From NCBI GenBank assembly GCA_910575275.1, contig CAJTEE010000001.1, forward strand, positions 372,001-436,000: a stretch of 64,000 bases of DNA, written 5' to 3'. The notes under the pieces are model-generated. The model did not search any database and was not told the DNA's origin. It was given only the letters and a program-made list of their open reading frames with translations. Origin of the DNA: Lachnospiraceae bacterium (GTDB taxonomy: Bacteria; Bacillota; Clostridia; Lachnospirales; Lachnospiraceae). This document shows positions 15,176 through 25,100 of the stretch, one piece after another (positions within the stretch are counted from its first letter, which is position 1; each line of letters starts with the position of its first letter). Both the position numbers and the translations under genes were made by a program.

Positions 15176-15519
15176 GTTACTGTTCACTCCGTTCACAGCA
15201 ACATGCAAAAATCCATGCAAATTGCCTTCGGCAGTCCTAAGCGCCAGTGGCGCTTGTCAAGGACCGATCGAAACGGAGTGTAGAGGGATTTTTGCTTGCA
15301 AGCCTAGAGCGTGTCTGAAAATTGCTTTCCGTCAGATGTGCGTTCCACTTTGTGGGAGATTTGGCCCAAATGAGCGCGGCGTAGTGGGCTGCGTTAAGTG
15401 AATTTGGGCCAAATATACCGCGAAGTGGGGCGTGCAGATGAAGGAAATGAATTTTCAGACACGCTCTAGCCTTTTATACGGTCAGCGCAACAAGTGCGCA
15501 GGCCTATGTGAACAGTAAC
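15176..15519 (+). mobile_element. Small inverted-repeat element, copy B, with 8-bp target duplication
   Basis: Starts GTTACTGTTCAC and ends with its exact inverse GTGAACAGTAAC. The flanks GTCGTCTC (15168-15175 and 15520-15527) are identical 8-mers and form a clear target-site duplication. Without the nested 162 bases it is 182 bases long, the same as copy C. It has no coding capacity. The right end covers the last codons and the stop of truA. Confidence 0.85.
15308..15465 (+). mobile_element. Second small inverted-repeat element, nested inside copy B
   Basis: AGAGCGTGTCTGAAAATT at the left and AATTTTCAGACACGCTCT at the right are perfect inverses. CTAG stands on both sides (15304-15307 and 15466-15469) as a 4-bp, or minimally TA, duplication. 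Removing the insert restores the sequence order seen in copy C. The interior is also self-complementary (TTTGGCCCAAAT and AATTTGGGCCAAAT). There are no genes: this is a MITE-like element. Confidence 0.85.
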
Positions 15520-16577
15520 GTCGTCTCCTCGTCTTCCCCACGCTTTGCCGCGGCCTCTCCCCCGGCGTACACGGCCCGCCACAGCTCACCGGCTCTCTCA
15601 AGCCTGTACAGCCCGTAGCGTTCTGTTTCGGACACGTTGCATGATGCCGGAAGACGGATCAGGATCTCCTTTGCCCCGTTCCTGTACGCCTGATGCGCCA
15701 TGCGGCGAAGCAGGCGGGGGAGTTCGGCTTCCTCGCAGAAATTCACGGTAAGCACAGACCGTCCGTTCTTTAGCTCTCTCTGGTCAAGGACATAGCTCCA
15801 GTGCCTGTTCTCTCCAGCGATCTCATCCTGCGGCTCCCTCTCATACTCGATCCCGACTAACGTAAGACCTTTGGCCGGGGCCGTCTGTCCCGCCATCTGC
15901 CGGTCTCTGGCCTCCAAGATTTCTTGCACATGCCCGGGCGGATAGATTCCCAGCCCGACCTTCATGAGCGTTCCCGCGATGATCCTTACCATATTGTAAA
16001 GAAATCCATTTCCGCGCAGACGGATCGTGATCAAATCATCCGCATCCCGCTCGACGCACACCGAATAAAGCGTCCGCACCGTCTCCTTCGCCTGGTGCCT
16101 GGCCGAACAAAAGCTCGAAAAATCATGTTCCCCGACCAGATACGCCGCGGCCTCCCTCATTTTCTCCACATTCAGCGGATAATAGCAGAAGTACGCATAC
16201 AGCCGCCTCGTAGGGATCGCGACTCTGCTGTTTAAAATCCTATATTCATACGTTTTTACACTGTTCTGCTTTCTCGGATGCCAGTCCGGCGCCACCTCTT
16301 TGGAGGCAACGACCCGGATATCCTCCGGAAGTCCCTGATTGATCGCAAACAGCAGCTTATCGGCAGGAATCCGGCTTTCTGTGTCAAATACCGCCACGTT
16401 TCCCAGGGCGTGGACGCCGGCATCCGTCCGGCTTGCCCCGATTATACAAACAGGCTCTTTCAGAAGTTCCGAAAGAGTCCTGTTAAAAATTTCTTCGATT
16501 GTCACTCCGTTGGGCTGGAACTGCCAGCCGCAGTAATTCGTCCCGTCATACGCGACGGTCAGCATGATCCGCCTCAT
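15504..16577 (-). CDS. truA: tRNA pseudouridine synthase A with C-terminal extension
   Basis: A 357-residue protein. Residues 1-247 are a full TruA, which makes pseudouridine 38-40 in the tRNA anticodon arm: 'VAYDGTNYCGWQFQPNG', the catalytic Asp in 'GASRTDAGVHALGN', and 'GNGFLYNMVRIIAGTLM'. Roughly 110 further residues ('VLTVNFCEEAELPRLLRR' onward) are not part of a normal TruA. The start at 16577 follows GGAAGGGG. The final five codons (L-L-F-T and stop) lie inside repeat copy B, so the native C-terminus was replaced by that insertion. It follows ecfT by 13 bases, the usual Firmicutes order. A second truA lies at 62.1 kb. Confidence 0.93.
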   Translation of the reverse strand: MRRIMLTVAYDGTNYCGWQFQPNGVTIEEIFNRTLSELLKEPVCIIGASRTDAGVHALGNVAVFDTESRIPADKLLFAINQGLPEDIRVVASKEVAPDWHPRKQNSVKTYEYRILNSRVAIPTRRLYAYFCYYPLNVEKMREAAAYLVGEHDFSSFCSARHQAKETVRTLYSVCVERDADDLITIRLRGNGFLYNMVRIIAGTLMKVGLGIYPPGHVQEILEARDRQMAGQTAPAKGLTLVGIEYEREPQDEIAGENRHWSYVLDQRELKNGRSVLTVNFCEEAELPRLLRRMAHQAYRNGAKEILIRLPASCNVSETERYGLYRLERAGELWRAVYAGGEAAAKRGEDEETTLLFT

Positions 16578-16590
16578 AAAACCCCTTCCG

Positions 16591-17388
16591 CTATAGGAAC
16601 CGAATCGCCACACAAAGCGCGAAATACAAAAGGTACACCAGATACGTCATCCGATCCCGCCGCTCGTAGTGCAGCGGTTTCATCTTGGTCCGGCCCTCGC
16701 CGCCCCGGTAGCATCTGGCCTCCATGGCCATGGCTAGATCCGTGGCGCGCCGAAATGCAGAGATAAACAGCGGCACCAAAAGCGGCACCATGGCCTTCGC
16801 CCTCTGGATCAGATTCCCGCTCTCAAAATCGGCACCGCGGGCCATCTGCGCCTTCATGATCTTGTCGGTCTCCTCCACCAGAATCGGAATAAACCGCAGG
16901 GCAATCGACATCATCATCGAGACCTCATGGACCGGTACGCCGACCTTCTTTAAAAATCCAAGGCTCCGCTCCAGCCCGTCGGTGAGCTGGTTCGGCGTCG
17001 TCGTGAGGGTTAAAAGCGTCGAACCCATCACCAGGAAAACCAGCCGGATTGACATGAATGCGGCGATTTCCACGCCCTCCCAGGTCATCTTTAAAAACCC
17101 GATCGTAAAAATCGGCCGCCCTGGTGTCAAAAACAGATTAAAGCTCACACTGATCAACAGAAGAAACACGACCGCCTTCAGGCCGCGCACCATAAATTTC
17201 ACCGGGACCCTGGAGAGCCGGATCGCGGCTGTCAAAAAGACGGCCGCCGCGATATAGGCCAGAATATGGTCCGCGATAAACAGCGTAACAATATAGACCA
17301 GTGTTCCGAACAGCTTTGTTCTGGGATCCAGCCTGTGTAAAACAGAATCCACCGGATAATACTGCCCCAGGGTAATATCTCTTAACAT
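16591..17388 (-). CDS. ecfT: ECF transporter transmembrane protein EcfT
   Basis: A 265-residue membrane scaffold subunit that joins the EcfA1/EcfA2 ATPases to interchangeable vitamin-binding S components. Features are 'LGQYYPVDSVLHRLDPRTKL' at the start, several hydrophobic helices, and the two Ala-Arg-Gly-type coupling motifs 'KAQMARGADFESGN' and 'MAMEARCYRGGEGRT'. It is encoded after ecfA2 and just before truA, as is standard in Firmicutes. Confidence 0.95.
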   Translation of the reverse strand: MLRDITLGQYYPVDSVLHRLDPRTKLFGTLVYIVTLFIADHILAYIAAAVFLTAAIRLSRVPVKFMVRGLKAVVFLLLISVSFNLFLTPGRPIFTIGFLKMTWEGVEIAAFMSIRLVFLVMGSTLLTLTTTPNQLTDGLERSLGFLKKVGVPVHEVSMMMSIALRFIPILVEETDKIMKAQMARGADFESGNLIQRAKAMVPLLVPLFISAFRRATDLAMAMEARCYRGGEGRTKMKPLHYERRDRMTYLVYLLYFALCVAIRFL

Positions 17389-17439
17389 GTTTTCCCTCCG
17401 GATGCCTGCCCTGGAACCTTTCCTTGGGCGACTGTTTTG

Positions 17440-18294
17440 CTATGCATTTTTTCTCCACAACGCCAGGATGGCGTCCCTCGCCTCCTCTACGGTCATAATG
17501 TCCTCGTCGATCGCAATTCCGCGCTCTCTCAAGGCATGTACCACATACGTGATCTGCGGCGCGGCAAGGCCCATTTTTTCCAGCTGTTTATAGTGGCGAA
17601 ATACTTCTCTTGGCGTACCGTCAAATACCTTTTCACCACGGTTCATGACGACCAGGCGGGATACATAGCGGGCCACATCCTCCATGCTGTGCGAGACCAA
17701 AATCACCGTCATGCCCTGCTCCTCATGGAGCCTTGCCACCAACCCCAGGATGTCGTCACGTCCCCGCGGATCCAGCCCCGCCGTCGGTTCGTCTAAAATC
17801 AGCACCTCCGGCTTCATCGCCAAAACGCCCGCGATCGCGGCCCGGCGCTTCTGCCCTCCCGAGAGCTCAAACGGAGACTGCTTATAAAAGCTCTCGTCAA
17901 GCCCCACCAGCGCCAGCGCCTCTGCGGCCCGCCTTTTGATTTCCTCCTCAGAAAGCCCCAGGTTCTTCGGCCCAAAGCAGACATCTGTAAACACATCCGT
18001 CTCAAAAAGCTGATGCTCCGGGTACTGGAACACGAGGCCCACACGCCCGCGCAGCTCCTTCATGGAATAGCCTTCCGCATAAATGCTTTCCCCATTATAT
18101 AAAATGTCCCCAGATGTCGCCTTTAAAAGCCCGTTTAAATGCTGTGTCAGCGTCGATTTTCCCGAGCCCGTATGTCCGATCAGGCCGATAAACTCGCCAT
18201 CCGCGATCGTGAGAGTCACGTTCTTTAACGCATACTGCTCAAAAATCGTTCCCTCTCCATATCTATGATCCAAATGTTTTACTTCGATTGCCAT
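17440..18294 (-). CDS. ecfA2: ECF transporter ATPase EcfA2
   Basis: A 284-residue energy-coupling-factor ATPase. Walker A is '[13 protein letters not shown]', the Q-loop is '[14 protein letters not shown]', the signature is '[13 protein letters not shown]', and Walker B is '[15 protein letters not shown]' followed by 'VSHSMED'. It pairs with EcfA1. The ATG overlaps the end of ecfA1 by 16 bases. '[10 protein letters not shown]' is typical of the A2 subunit. Confidence 0.95.
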   Translation of the reverse strand: MAIEVKHLDHRYGEGTIFEQYALKNVTLTIADGEFIGLIGHTGSGKSTLTQHLNGLLKATSGDILYNGESIYAEGYSMKELRGRVGLVFQYPEHQLFETDVFTDVCFGPKNLGLSEEEIKRRAAEALALVGLDESFYKQSPFELSGGQKRRAAIAGVLAMKPEVLILDEPTAGLDPRGRDDILGLVARLHEEQGMTVILVSHSMEDVARYVSRLVVMNRGEKVFDGTPREVFRHYKQLEKMGLAAPQITYVVHALRERGIAIDEDIMTVEEARDAILALWRKNA

Positions 18295-19157
18295 GCTTTT
18301 TCTCCGTTCAAGATCCCGGCCAGGCTGTCCGCCAGCTCGTCGATTGTAAGAATCCCCTCTGGAAGTGCAAGCCCCTCCGCCCTCAGCTCGTCGGCCAGCT
18401 CCGTCACCTGCGGGACATCCAGGCTGTATTGCTTTAGCTCCTTCACATGGGAAAACACTTCCTTTGGCGTGCCATCCATGACGACATGGCCTCCATCCAT
18501 GACCACGACCCGGTCCGCGTCGATGACCTCCTCCATATAGTGCGTGATCAAGAGCACCGTGATGCCCTCCTGGCGATTCAGCTCCCGAACCGTCCGGATC
18601 ACCTCCCGGCGCCCGTTGGGGTCCAGCATGGCCGTCGGCTCATCCAATACGATGCAGCGCGGCTTCATCGCCATAACGCCGGCGATCGCGACCCGCTGCT
18701 TCTGGCCCCCGGAAAGCTTGTTTGGTGACTGAAGCCGATACGCCGTCATGCCGACCGCCTCCAGACTCTCATCGACCCGCTCCCAGATCTCCTTCGTGGG
18801 GACGCCCATATTTTCTGGGCCGAATCCCACATCCTCCTCAACGACATTGCCGATGATTTGATTGTCCGGATTCTGAAACACCATGCCCGCGGTCTTTCTG
18901 ACATTCCAGAGATGCTCCTCGTCGCTGGTGCTCATATTCGAGATATAGATGGTCCCCTCGGTTGGAAGTAAAATTCCGTTCATCAGCTTCGCTAACGTCG
19001 ATTTCCCCGAGCCGTTATGCCCTAAGACCGCCACGAAGCTTCCCTCTGCGATATCCAAAGAAACGCCTCTCAAGGCATGATTGATCTCGTCTTTATTCTC
19101 CTCGTCGTCATGCCGGATATAATCGAAAATCAAATTGACCGCTTTTATGATTCCCAT
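18279..19157 (-). CDS. ecfA1: ECF transporter ATPase EcfA1
   Basis: An energy-coupling-factor ATPase, 292 residues from the chosen start. Walker A is '[17 protein letters not shown]', the Q-loop '[12 protein letters not shown]', the signature '[13 protein letters not shown]', and Walker B '[15 protein letters not shown]'. The family normally begins near '[16 protein letters not shown]', so ATG 19157 (with GAGGGCAAGGA upstream) is preferred over the open-frame ATG at 19220. It is the first gene of ecfA1-ecfA2-ecfT-truA. Its usual upstream neighbour rplQ is here 14 kb away, and it has its own promoter. Confidence 0.93.
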   Translation of the reverse strand: MGIIKAVNLIFDYIRHDDEENKDEINHALRGVSLDIAEGSFVAVLGHNGSGKSTLAKLMNGILLPTEGTIYISNMSTSDEEHLWNVRKTAGMVFQNPDNQIIGNVVEEDVGFGPENMGVPTKEIWERVDESLEAVGMTAYRLQSPNKLSGGQKQRVAIAGVMAMKPRCIVLDEPTAMLDPNGRREVIRTVRELNRQEGITVLLITHYMEEVIDADRVVVMDGGHVVMDGTPKEVFSHVKELKQYSLDVPQVTELADELRAEGLALPEGILTIDELADSLAGILNGEKAWQSK

Positions 19158-19269
19158 TCCTTGCCCTCGTCCTGCCGCGCCGTGCATTCTTTTCCCGTAC
19201 TCCTGCATCGGAATTTCCATCGGCCCGGCGCCGCTATACAGATTTTTCCACGGTTATAGTTCGTCCTGT

Positions 19270-19298
19270 ATTGTAAGGGATAATCACAGGATAGTCAA
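19270..19298 (-). promoter_or_regulatory. Promoter of ecfA1-ecfA2-ecfT-truA
   Basis: On the minus strand TTGACT (19298-19293) and TACAAT (19275-19270) are 17 bases apart. In genomes with the standard order this operon can be read from the ribosomal operon. Here an independent promoter is needed. Confidence 0.75.
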
Positions 19299-19337
19299 GT
19301 GTTTTAAGAAATTTGGTTAACAAATGGAGGCGGGACA

Positions 19338-19519
19338 GTTACTGTTCACATAGGTCTGCGCACTTGCTGCGCTGACCGTACGAAAAGCTGGGCTTGCGAG
19401 CAAAAATCCCTCTACACTCCGTTTCGATCGGTCCTTGACAAGCGCCACTGGCGCTTAGGACTGCCGAAGACAATTTGCATGGTTTTTTGCATGTTGCTGT
19501 GAGCGGAGTGAACAGTAAC
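19338..19519 (-). mobile_element. Small inverted-repeat element, copy C (intact 182 bp)
   Basis: Terminal GTTACTGTTCAC and GTGAACAGTAAC are perfect inverses. The flanks GCGGGACA (19330-19337) and GCGGGGCA (19520-19527) differ at one base, consistent with an 8-bp target duplication. Relative to copies A and B it is inverted. Internal GCAAAAATCC/GGATTTTTGC and CTAAGCGCCAGTGGCGCTTG give strong secondary structure. Confidence 0.8.
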
Positions 19520-19567
19520 GCGGGGCAGAGCGTCCACATCACTCTGCCCCAGCACTGTCTGCCTTTC

Positions 19568-20665
19568 TTATTCATACACCCAATATCCGGCCCCGTTCAG
19601 CTTTCTGCCGTCTATGACCGTATCGTGCGCCATCGCCCCGTCCGGATTCAGGTAATACCATTTTCCCGGCTCCGGCTCGATCCAGCCGACCACCATCGCA
19701 CCGTCCTCGTTCAGATAATACCGGAGTCCGTCGATCTCCTGCCAGCCGGTCAGCATCACACCATTCTCATCCAGATAATACCAGGTCTCCCCGGGTTTGA
19801 TCCAGCCTGTGGAGGCAAAGCCCTCCTCGTTAAAATAGTACCATTTTCCGGAGATCTTCTCCCACCGGCTCGTCACGAAGCCGCCATCCTCGGTCACATA
19901 CTTCCTGCCGGCCGAATAATTTCGCCAATTCTCATTCGACAGCCCCAGATCGTCGATGACCTGCTTCGAGGACGTTAAGTATCCGCTGCTCTTTCTGTAT
20001 TTCTTATCATCCGCATCCCGGCCGACCGCGCGCACCTCGTAATAGAAGATTCCCTCCTTATCCATATAGGCGGAGAGATCCTTGCTCGAGCCCGTCGCGT
20101 CGATCGTGCGCACAAAGTAGTTATCGCGGTACAGACGGATTTCGTACCCGGTCGCATATTTGACGCTTTTCCACGTCGCCTTCGTCTTATCCTGGCTGCT
20201 CCAGCCCGCCCCGTCAGGCGAGTCAAGCTGTACCACCGGATAATACGACGCCTTTACAATCAGTGTCCCGTCCGATGCCCGTTTCGCGCTCTGGGCCATG
20301 GCCCCGTTTACTCGCAGCGTCCGGCTCCCATAGGAGGATAAAAACTCCTTGTCGCTGGAGAGCGTCACCGTAGCCGTCACCTTTATCCCCGGCCTCCAGT
20401 CCTCCACATCTTTGCTCCAGGCCACCGATTCGACCTCCACGTCCGAAGTCCGGCTTCCGATCTCTGGCTCCATGATAACCCCGATCTCATAGCGGTCCGT
20501 AAAGTCCAGACGGACCGAACTCACCGTATCGGATGCAAATGCCGCGCCGGCTCCGCAGACGGACGCCAGCAAAAACACGGCCACGCCTAAAAGCAGGCGG
20601 CCCGCCCGCAGGCCGATCCTGTCCTTCCTTCTCTTTATCATTTCTCTGCCCTGCCCTTTCCTCAT
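19568..20665 (-). CDS. Secreted cell-wall-binding repeat protein
   Basis: About 365 residues, with a signal peptide (basic start, then 'LLLGVAVFLLASVCGAGAAF'). An N-terminal pair of beta-rich domains covers ~40-220, the second Fn3-like ('GYEIRLYRDNYFVRTIDATG'). At least five C-terminal cell-wall-binding repeats follow ('GKWYYFNEEGFASTGW', 'TWYYLDENGVMLTGWQ', 'RYYLNEDGAMVVGW'), which in relatives bind choline-type or other wall polymers. ATG 20665 overlaps the upstream stop (ATGA). ATG 20641 is an alternative. It is the second of two tandem paralogues, so both are probably cotranscribed. Confidence 0.85.
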   Translation of the reverse strand: MRKGQGREMIKRRKDRIGLRAGRLLLGVAVFLLASVCGAGAAFASDTVSSVRLDFTDRYEIGVIMEPEIGSRTSDVEVESVAWSKDVEDWRPGIKVTATVTLSSDKEFLSSYGSRTLRVNGAMAQSAKRASDGTLIVKASYYPVVQLDSPDGAGWSSQDKTKATWKSVKYATGYEIRLYRDNYFVRTIDATGSSKDLSAYMDKEGIFYYEVRAVGRDADDKKYRKSSGYLTSSKQVIDDLGLSNENWRNYSAGRKYVTEDGGFVTSRWEKISGKWYYFNEEGFASTGWIKPGETWYYLDENGVMLTGWQEIDGLRYYLNEDGAMVVGWIEPEPGKWYYLNPDGAMAHDTVIDGRKLNGAGYWVYE

Positions 20666-21906
20666 CGCTTCCAGACCCCGTTCTGATCCACATAAAATAG
20701 TCCGTCTACCCACTCGTTAGCAGCCCTGTGGCCATCCGGGTAAAAGTAGTAGGTCTCCCCGTTCACGTCATACCAGCCGGTCACCATGGCCCCCGACTCG
20801 TTCAGATAATACGTCTTATCCCCAAGCGTGAGCCAACCCGACGCCATCGAGCCGCTGTCTGTGAGATAGTACCAGATCTCATTTTCCTTCTGCCAGCCGG
20901 TCAGCATTTTTCCTTCTGCATCCAGGTAATAATAAAGGCCATCCTTCTGCTGCCAGCCGGTCAGCATCGCTCCCGAGGCGTCAAACAGATACCATACATT
21001 CCCGATATTGGCCCAGTCATTTTTGACATAGTTTCCATCCGGCCAGCGGAAGAAGCGGTGTCCTCCGTCCTCGATCCAGCCCACCTGCTGCGTGCTTGGC
21101 GCGTCTGGCTGCGTCGTACTGCCCGAGGACGGTTTGCCCTTGCCGTCAGAGACCTCGTCTTCCTCCACATACAGCTCGTCGGAGGTCTGCCATTCGCTCC
21201 TCTTTGCGTATTTGGATACGCTCTCATTCACCGGGACCGAACGGACGCGGAACGTATAGGTTCCCTTGGTTGTCATATACGGGTAGAAATTATAAGCCGT
21301 CGTATGCAGATCCGTCACCTTTTCCACGAGCTTGCTTCCGCGGTACAAAGCGACCTCATAGGCGGCGTTCTCCACGCTCTCCCACTTGGCGTATCCAAAC
21401 CTTGAGCTTCCTGCCCGTGTGCCATCCCACCACGCCTCCTCGGGAGCCTCTAAGTCTCCCTTGGCTTCCTTTGTCTTGATTGTTACAAGGAGCGTCCCGT
21501 TGCTCTGGCGCTTCGCGCTCACAAGCGTGCCGCCCTTGATCTTCACCTTTGAGGAGCTGTATGTGCCGCTGCTGAATTTGTAGTTGTTGATCGCATCCAG
21601 CGTGACCTTCATCGTATAGGTACCGCCGAGCTTCACATCCTTATCGGAATCGCTCCATTTTGCCGATTTGATGTCATATTTGTCATTGCTCGGGATCATG
21701 ACCTCTGCCGAATCCCCCGTATAGCCCACTGAAAGGCTCGGGAGGCGCTCTCCAAGCTCCAGATCCACATCAACGGTAATACTCACACTATTCACATAAG
21801 AAGTGGCCGCAAAGGCCGTCTGGGCTCCCAAAGCCATAAGAAGGAACACCGCAGCAACCATCCCCAGGCCCCTTCGGCTTCTTCTTTTATAAAACCGGTT
21901 CTCCAT
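20662..21906 (-). CDS. Secreted cell-wall-binding repeat protein (paralogue)
   Basis: A 414-residue protein with signal peptide ('GLGMVAAVFLLMALGAQTAF'). Its N-terminal domain contains 'AKWSDSDKDVKLGGTYTMKV', matching the architecture of the downstream paralogue. An Fn3-like segment, a short acidic/Ser-Pro linker (~255-275) and six or so wall-binding repeats follow ('VWYLFDASGAMLTGWQ', 'IWYYLTDSGSMASGW', 'TYYLNESGAMVTGW'). It is expected at the cell surface, role unknown. A promoter stands at 21958-21987. The stop overlaps the next start by four bases. Confidence 0.88.
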   Translation of the reverse strand: MENRFYKRRSRRGLGMVAAVFLLMALGAQTAFAATSYVNSVSITVDVDLELGERLPSLSVGYTGDSAEVMIPSNDKYDIKSAKWSDSDKDVKLGGTYTMKVTLDAINNYKFSSGTYSSSKVKIKGGTLVSAKRQSNGTLLVTIKTKEAKGDLEAPEEAWWDGTRAGSSRFGYAKWESVENAAYEVALYRGSKLVEKVTDLHTTAYNFYPYMTTKGTYTFRVRSVPVNESVSKYAKRSEWQTSDELYVEEDEVSDGKGKPSSGSTTQPDAPSTQQVGWIEDGGHRFFRWPDGNYVKNDWANIGNVWYLFDASGAMLTGWQQKDGLYYYLDAEGKMLTGWQKENEIWYYLTDSGSMASGWLTLGDKTYYLNESGAMVTGWYDVNGETYYFYPDGHRAANEWVDGLFYVDQNGVWKR

Positions 21907-21957
21907 AAGCTTCCCCCTTGTCCGTCAAATTCCAAATGTTTCTTTTTTGCTGATTTT

Positions 21958-21987
21958 ATTATACCCTCACCGGCTTACTTCCGTCAA
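21958..21987 (-). promoter_or_regulatory. Promoter of the two cell-wall-binding protein genes
   Basis: On the minus strand TTGACG (21987-21982) and TATAAT (21963-21958) are 18 bases apart, 50 bases upstream of the first gene. Confidence 0.65.
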
Positions 21988-22135
21988 CTTAAGATATTCT
22001 TTCATTCTTGTGGTAAAAATGTGTAATTTGCGGCAAAAGGATGGCAATTTGCAATTTGCGGCATCATGCGGCATCAAAGCGGCCGGCATGATACGCTTTC
22101 GAACATGCACCGGTTTCTCTGCTAGGGCATTCGTT

Positions 22136-22176
22136 AAAAAATATGGTTAGACCCCCTATAAAGGGAATCTAACCAT
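22136..22176 (-). terminator. Terminator of the large repeat surface protein
   Basis: On the minus strand ATGGTTAGATTCCC pairs with GGGGGTCTAACCAT (22176-22143; 14 bp with one mismatch) around a 6-base loop, followed by ATTTTTT. It lies 11 bases past the stop codon. Confidence 0.85.
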
Positions 22177-22186
22177 ACAAGTTTAG

Positions 22187-25100
22187 CTAAGCGGCGTTGA
22201 TTTTTGAGGGAGCAGACTCCGATTCACCGGATTCTTGCATGCCGGCCTCCGGTGTGCCGGGCTCCTGAATATCAGCCTCCAAGAGTTCCGTCTCCTGGGT
22301 CTCAACTTCTTCGGTCTCGGCTTCTTTGGTTTCCGTTTCTTTCGTCCCGGTTCCTTGAGCTTTGATTTCTTCCGCCTCAACTTCTTCGGTCTCGGCTTCC
22401 ACGATCTCGGCTTCTTTGGCCTCAATCTCCTCTGCGTCCATTCTCTCCACACGGGCGCCAATGGTCAAGATTTTATCTTTGCTTGCCGGAGCGGTTGCAG
22501 TAGCCTTTACACGTATTTTTATTTCAATCGTTTCATCTCTGGAAAGGCTGTCAAGCAAATCGGCTACCGAATAGGTCGTTCCGGATTCAATGGACTCATA
22601 AGGCGCCCCGTCTACGCTGATTTCCATCGTATTCCGCACCTTTGTGATTGACTCCGTGCTTGCATTGTACCTGCACGAAGGAGCCGAAGCCCGCCTTGCC
22701 AGGGTTACGGTTCTATTGGCAGACGCCCAATTGTCCGTAGTGCTTTTTGATCGGATATAATACGTTGTGGCGATATCCGGGACCTCAAATACCATTTGTT
22801 CCTCTGTGATATCCGTCCATTCTGTTTCGGTCTTTTCTCTATATTGCATGGCAGAGGAAATCCCTGTTAAAACGGCCTGATCCGGATGATCGGGATCGTT
22901 ATAAACAAATACGGGGGAGGCAGGCGCCTTGGGCCGTGCGGATAAGCTAAATGTCGTATAAGAGGACACAGGCGCCGTATCGGTTGCCGCATACCGCAAA
23001 TAAACGGTTCGGGCCGATGTGCTCAACAGGGAAGAAAGATCCCAGACACCATCCGTAACCGCTGCGTCGATCCAGCTGGATCTGTTCGTGCTGTACTGAT
23101 AGCCTACATCCGGAAGCTCCGTGACCGCTTCACGAAGACAGTCAACCGTCCCGTTTGGCCCCGGAAGCATCTGCGGGATTACAAATTGTACCGTTTTGGA
23201 GGCAGCCGCCGTGTTTGTAGGTTTCATTCGAACATATACGGTCACATCCTGTTCGGCGCTGGCAAAGGACTGCAGAACCAAAACGGGTCTGGAAATGGAT
23301 CTCCAGGTTGTCTCCCCGGCCAGCTGATACTGCATGTCCGAAGTACAGCCGTTCACTGCATTGGCTGCAAAATCATATTCCAGTGTGGAGGGTGCTTCAC
23401 TTCGCGCATAAAGGGTAACGATTCTATCCATACTGGCAGGCGCCGTTTGGACTGCCATCGTTCTCACACAGATCACAAGCGAATCGCCCGCCGAAAGCGT
23501 GTCAATCAAATCCGTGGTAGAAAAAACAGTTTCTGAAACCGGCGTATATGTACCGTCCCCAATCTTCATCTCCATTTTATTGGAAAGGGAGCTGATCACC
23601 TCACTGACCGTATTGTAAGAGCAGCTCGGCACAGAGCCGGCCTTTAAAAGGGTAAGTGTCTGGTTGGCAGAAGCAAAGGACCGGTCGTTCGGCTTGATGC
23701 GGATATAGTATTTCACAGCGGAATCCGGTATTTTAAATATAATTTCCTGATCAGCCGTGATATCGGTCCATTCGCTGTCTGCCGCCGACATGTATTGCAT
23801 ATCGGCAGTCATGCCCGTTAACGCCGCCTGCCCTGTGACACTGTAGTCAAATGCCGGTGTACGGGGCGCGGGCAGCCTTGCCGGTATCGGGAAGGCCGCG
23901 GCGGCTGAAATCGGCGTCGTGTCGGTTGCCGCCCATCTCAGATATAAGGTAGCCGCAGAGGAGCCGATCAATCCTGAAATATTCCATTGATTGTCCGTTA
24001 CAGTGAGCAATGTCCAGGAGGTTCCGTTTTTGCTGTATTGATAATTTCCATTCGCAAGCTCAACGATCGCCTCGTTCGTATAGTCCAATTTCCCCGTGGA
24101 CGCCGCCGAAAGCTGAAGGATTGTAAATTCAACCGTTTTTGATGCGGCCAGCGTACTCGTTGCCCGCACGCGCACGTATATTTTTACGTCCCGGTCAGGC
24201 TGCGCATAGGACTGAAGCGATAACGCGGAGGAGGAAAGCTTCTTCCATGCCTGGTCCGTGTCTCCTCTGTACTCCATAGCGCTTGTCCCGCCGCTCAATG
24301 TCAGCGTGATGGGATCCAATGCAAGCGTGGAGGGCTGAGCGCTTCGCGGGTAAAGCGTAATCACCTTCTGGGCCCCGGCCTGTTGTGTGGCAGTTGCCTT
24401 GTATCGTATGCTGATCGTTGCCGTGCTCTCACTTGGAATCGTGTCAATGAGCTCCGATACCACCATCGAATCTTCTGTCACATCCTTGTAGGCTCCATCG
24501 TTGATGCAAATTTCCATTGTATCGGCTAAGCCGGACAGTATTTCCGTGGACGAATTGTAAGAAACTCCCGGCGCGGTTCGCAGCGCAGGCAATCGTATCT
24601 CCTGAGACTGAGACGGTTCACGATCTCCGGTCCCGGCATATCTTACTAAATATACGGTTTCTTTTGAAGAACAATCAAAGTACATGGGCGTGTCGGTGCA
24701 AGGCAGCCAAACGGAATCTGACCGGTCCCGATATTCCATAGTAGAATCCACACCCCAAAGCATCATTTTCTGGCTCGCTTCATTATACACAAAAGAAACA
24801 TTTGGCGCCTCGGCCATACCTTCCGCATCCCAGTAAATATAAAGATTTGTCTCATATCGGATATATGGGGCGGGCTTTCCCGTGGGAGTGGCGTCAATAT
24901 TGCCTACTGTAAAAATCGTATATGGCGCATCCGGGTCTACATCCTTTCTTTGAATGGTGTATTTGGTCGTAATAATAAATGGGCCGGGATAAGAGGATAT
25001 ATGGCTGTCAATGATTCCGGGTATTGACCGCTTTTTCCCGTCAATCATTGTATAGATCCCGCTGGCCCCCTAGCCTTCCTGGTATACATATACCTCCACT

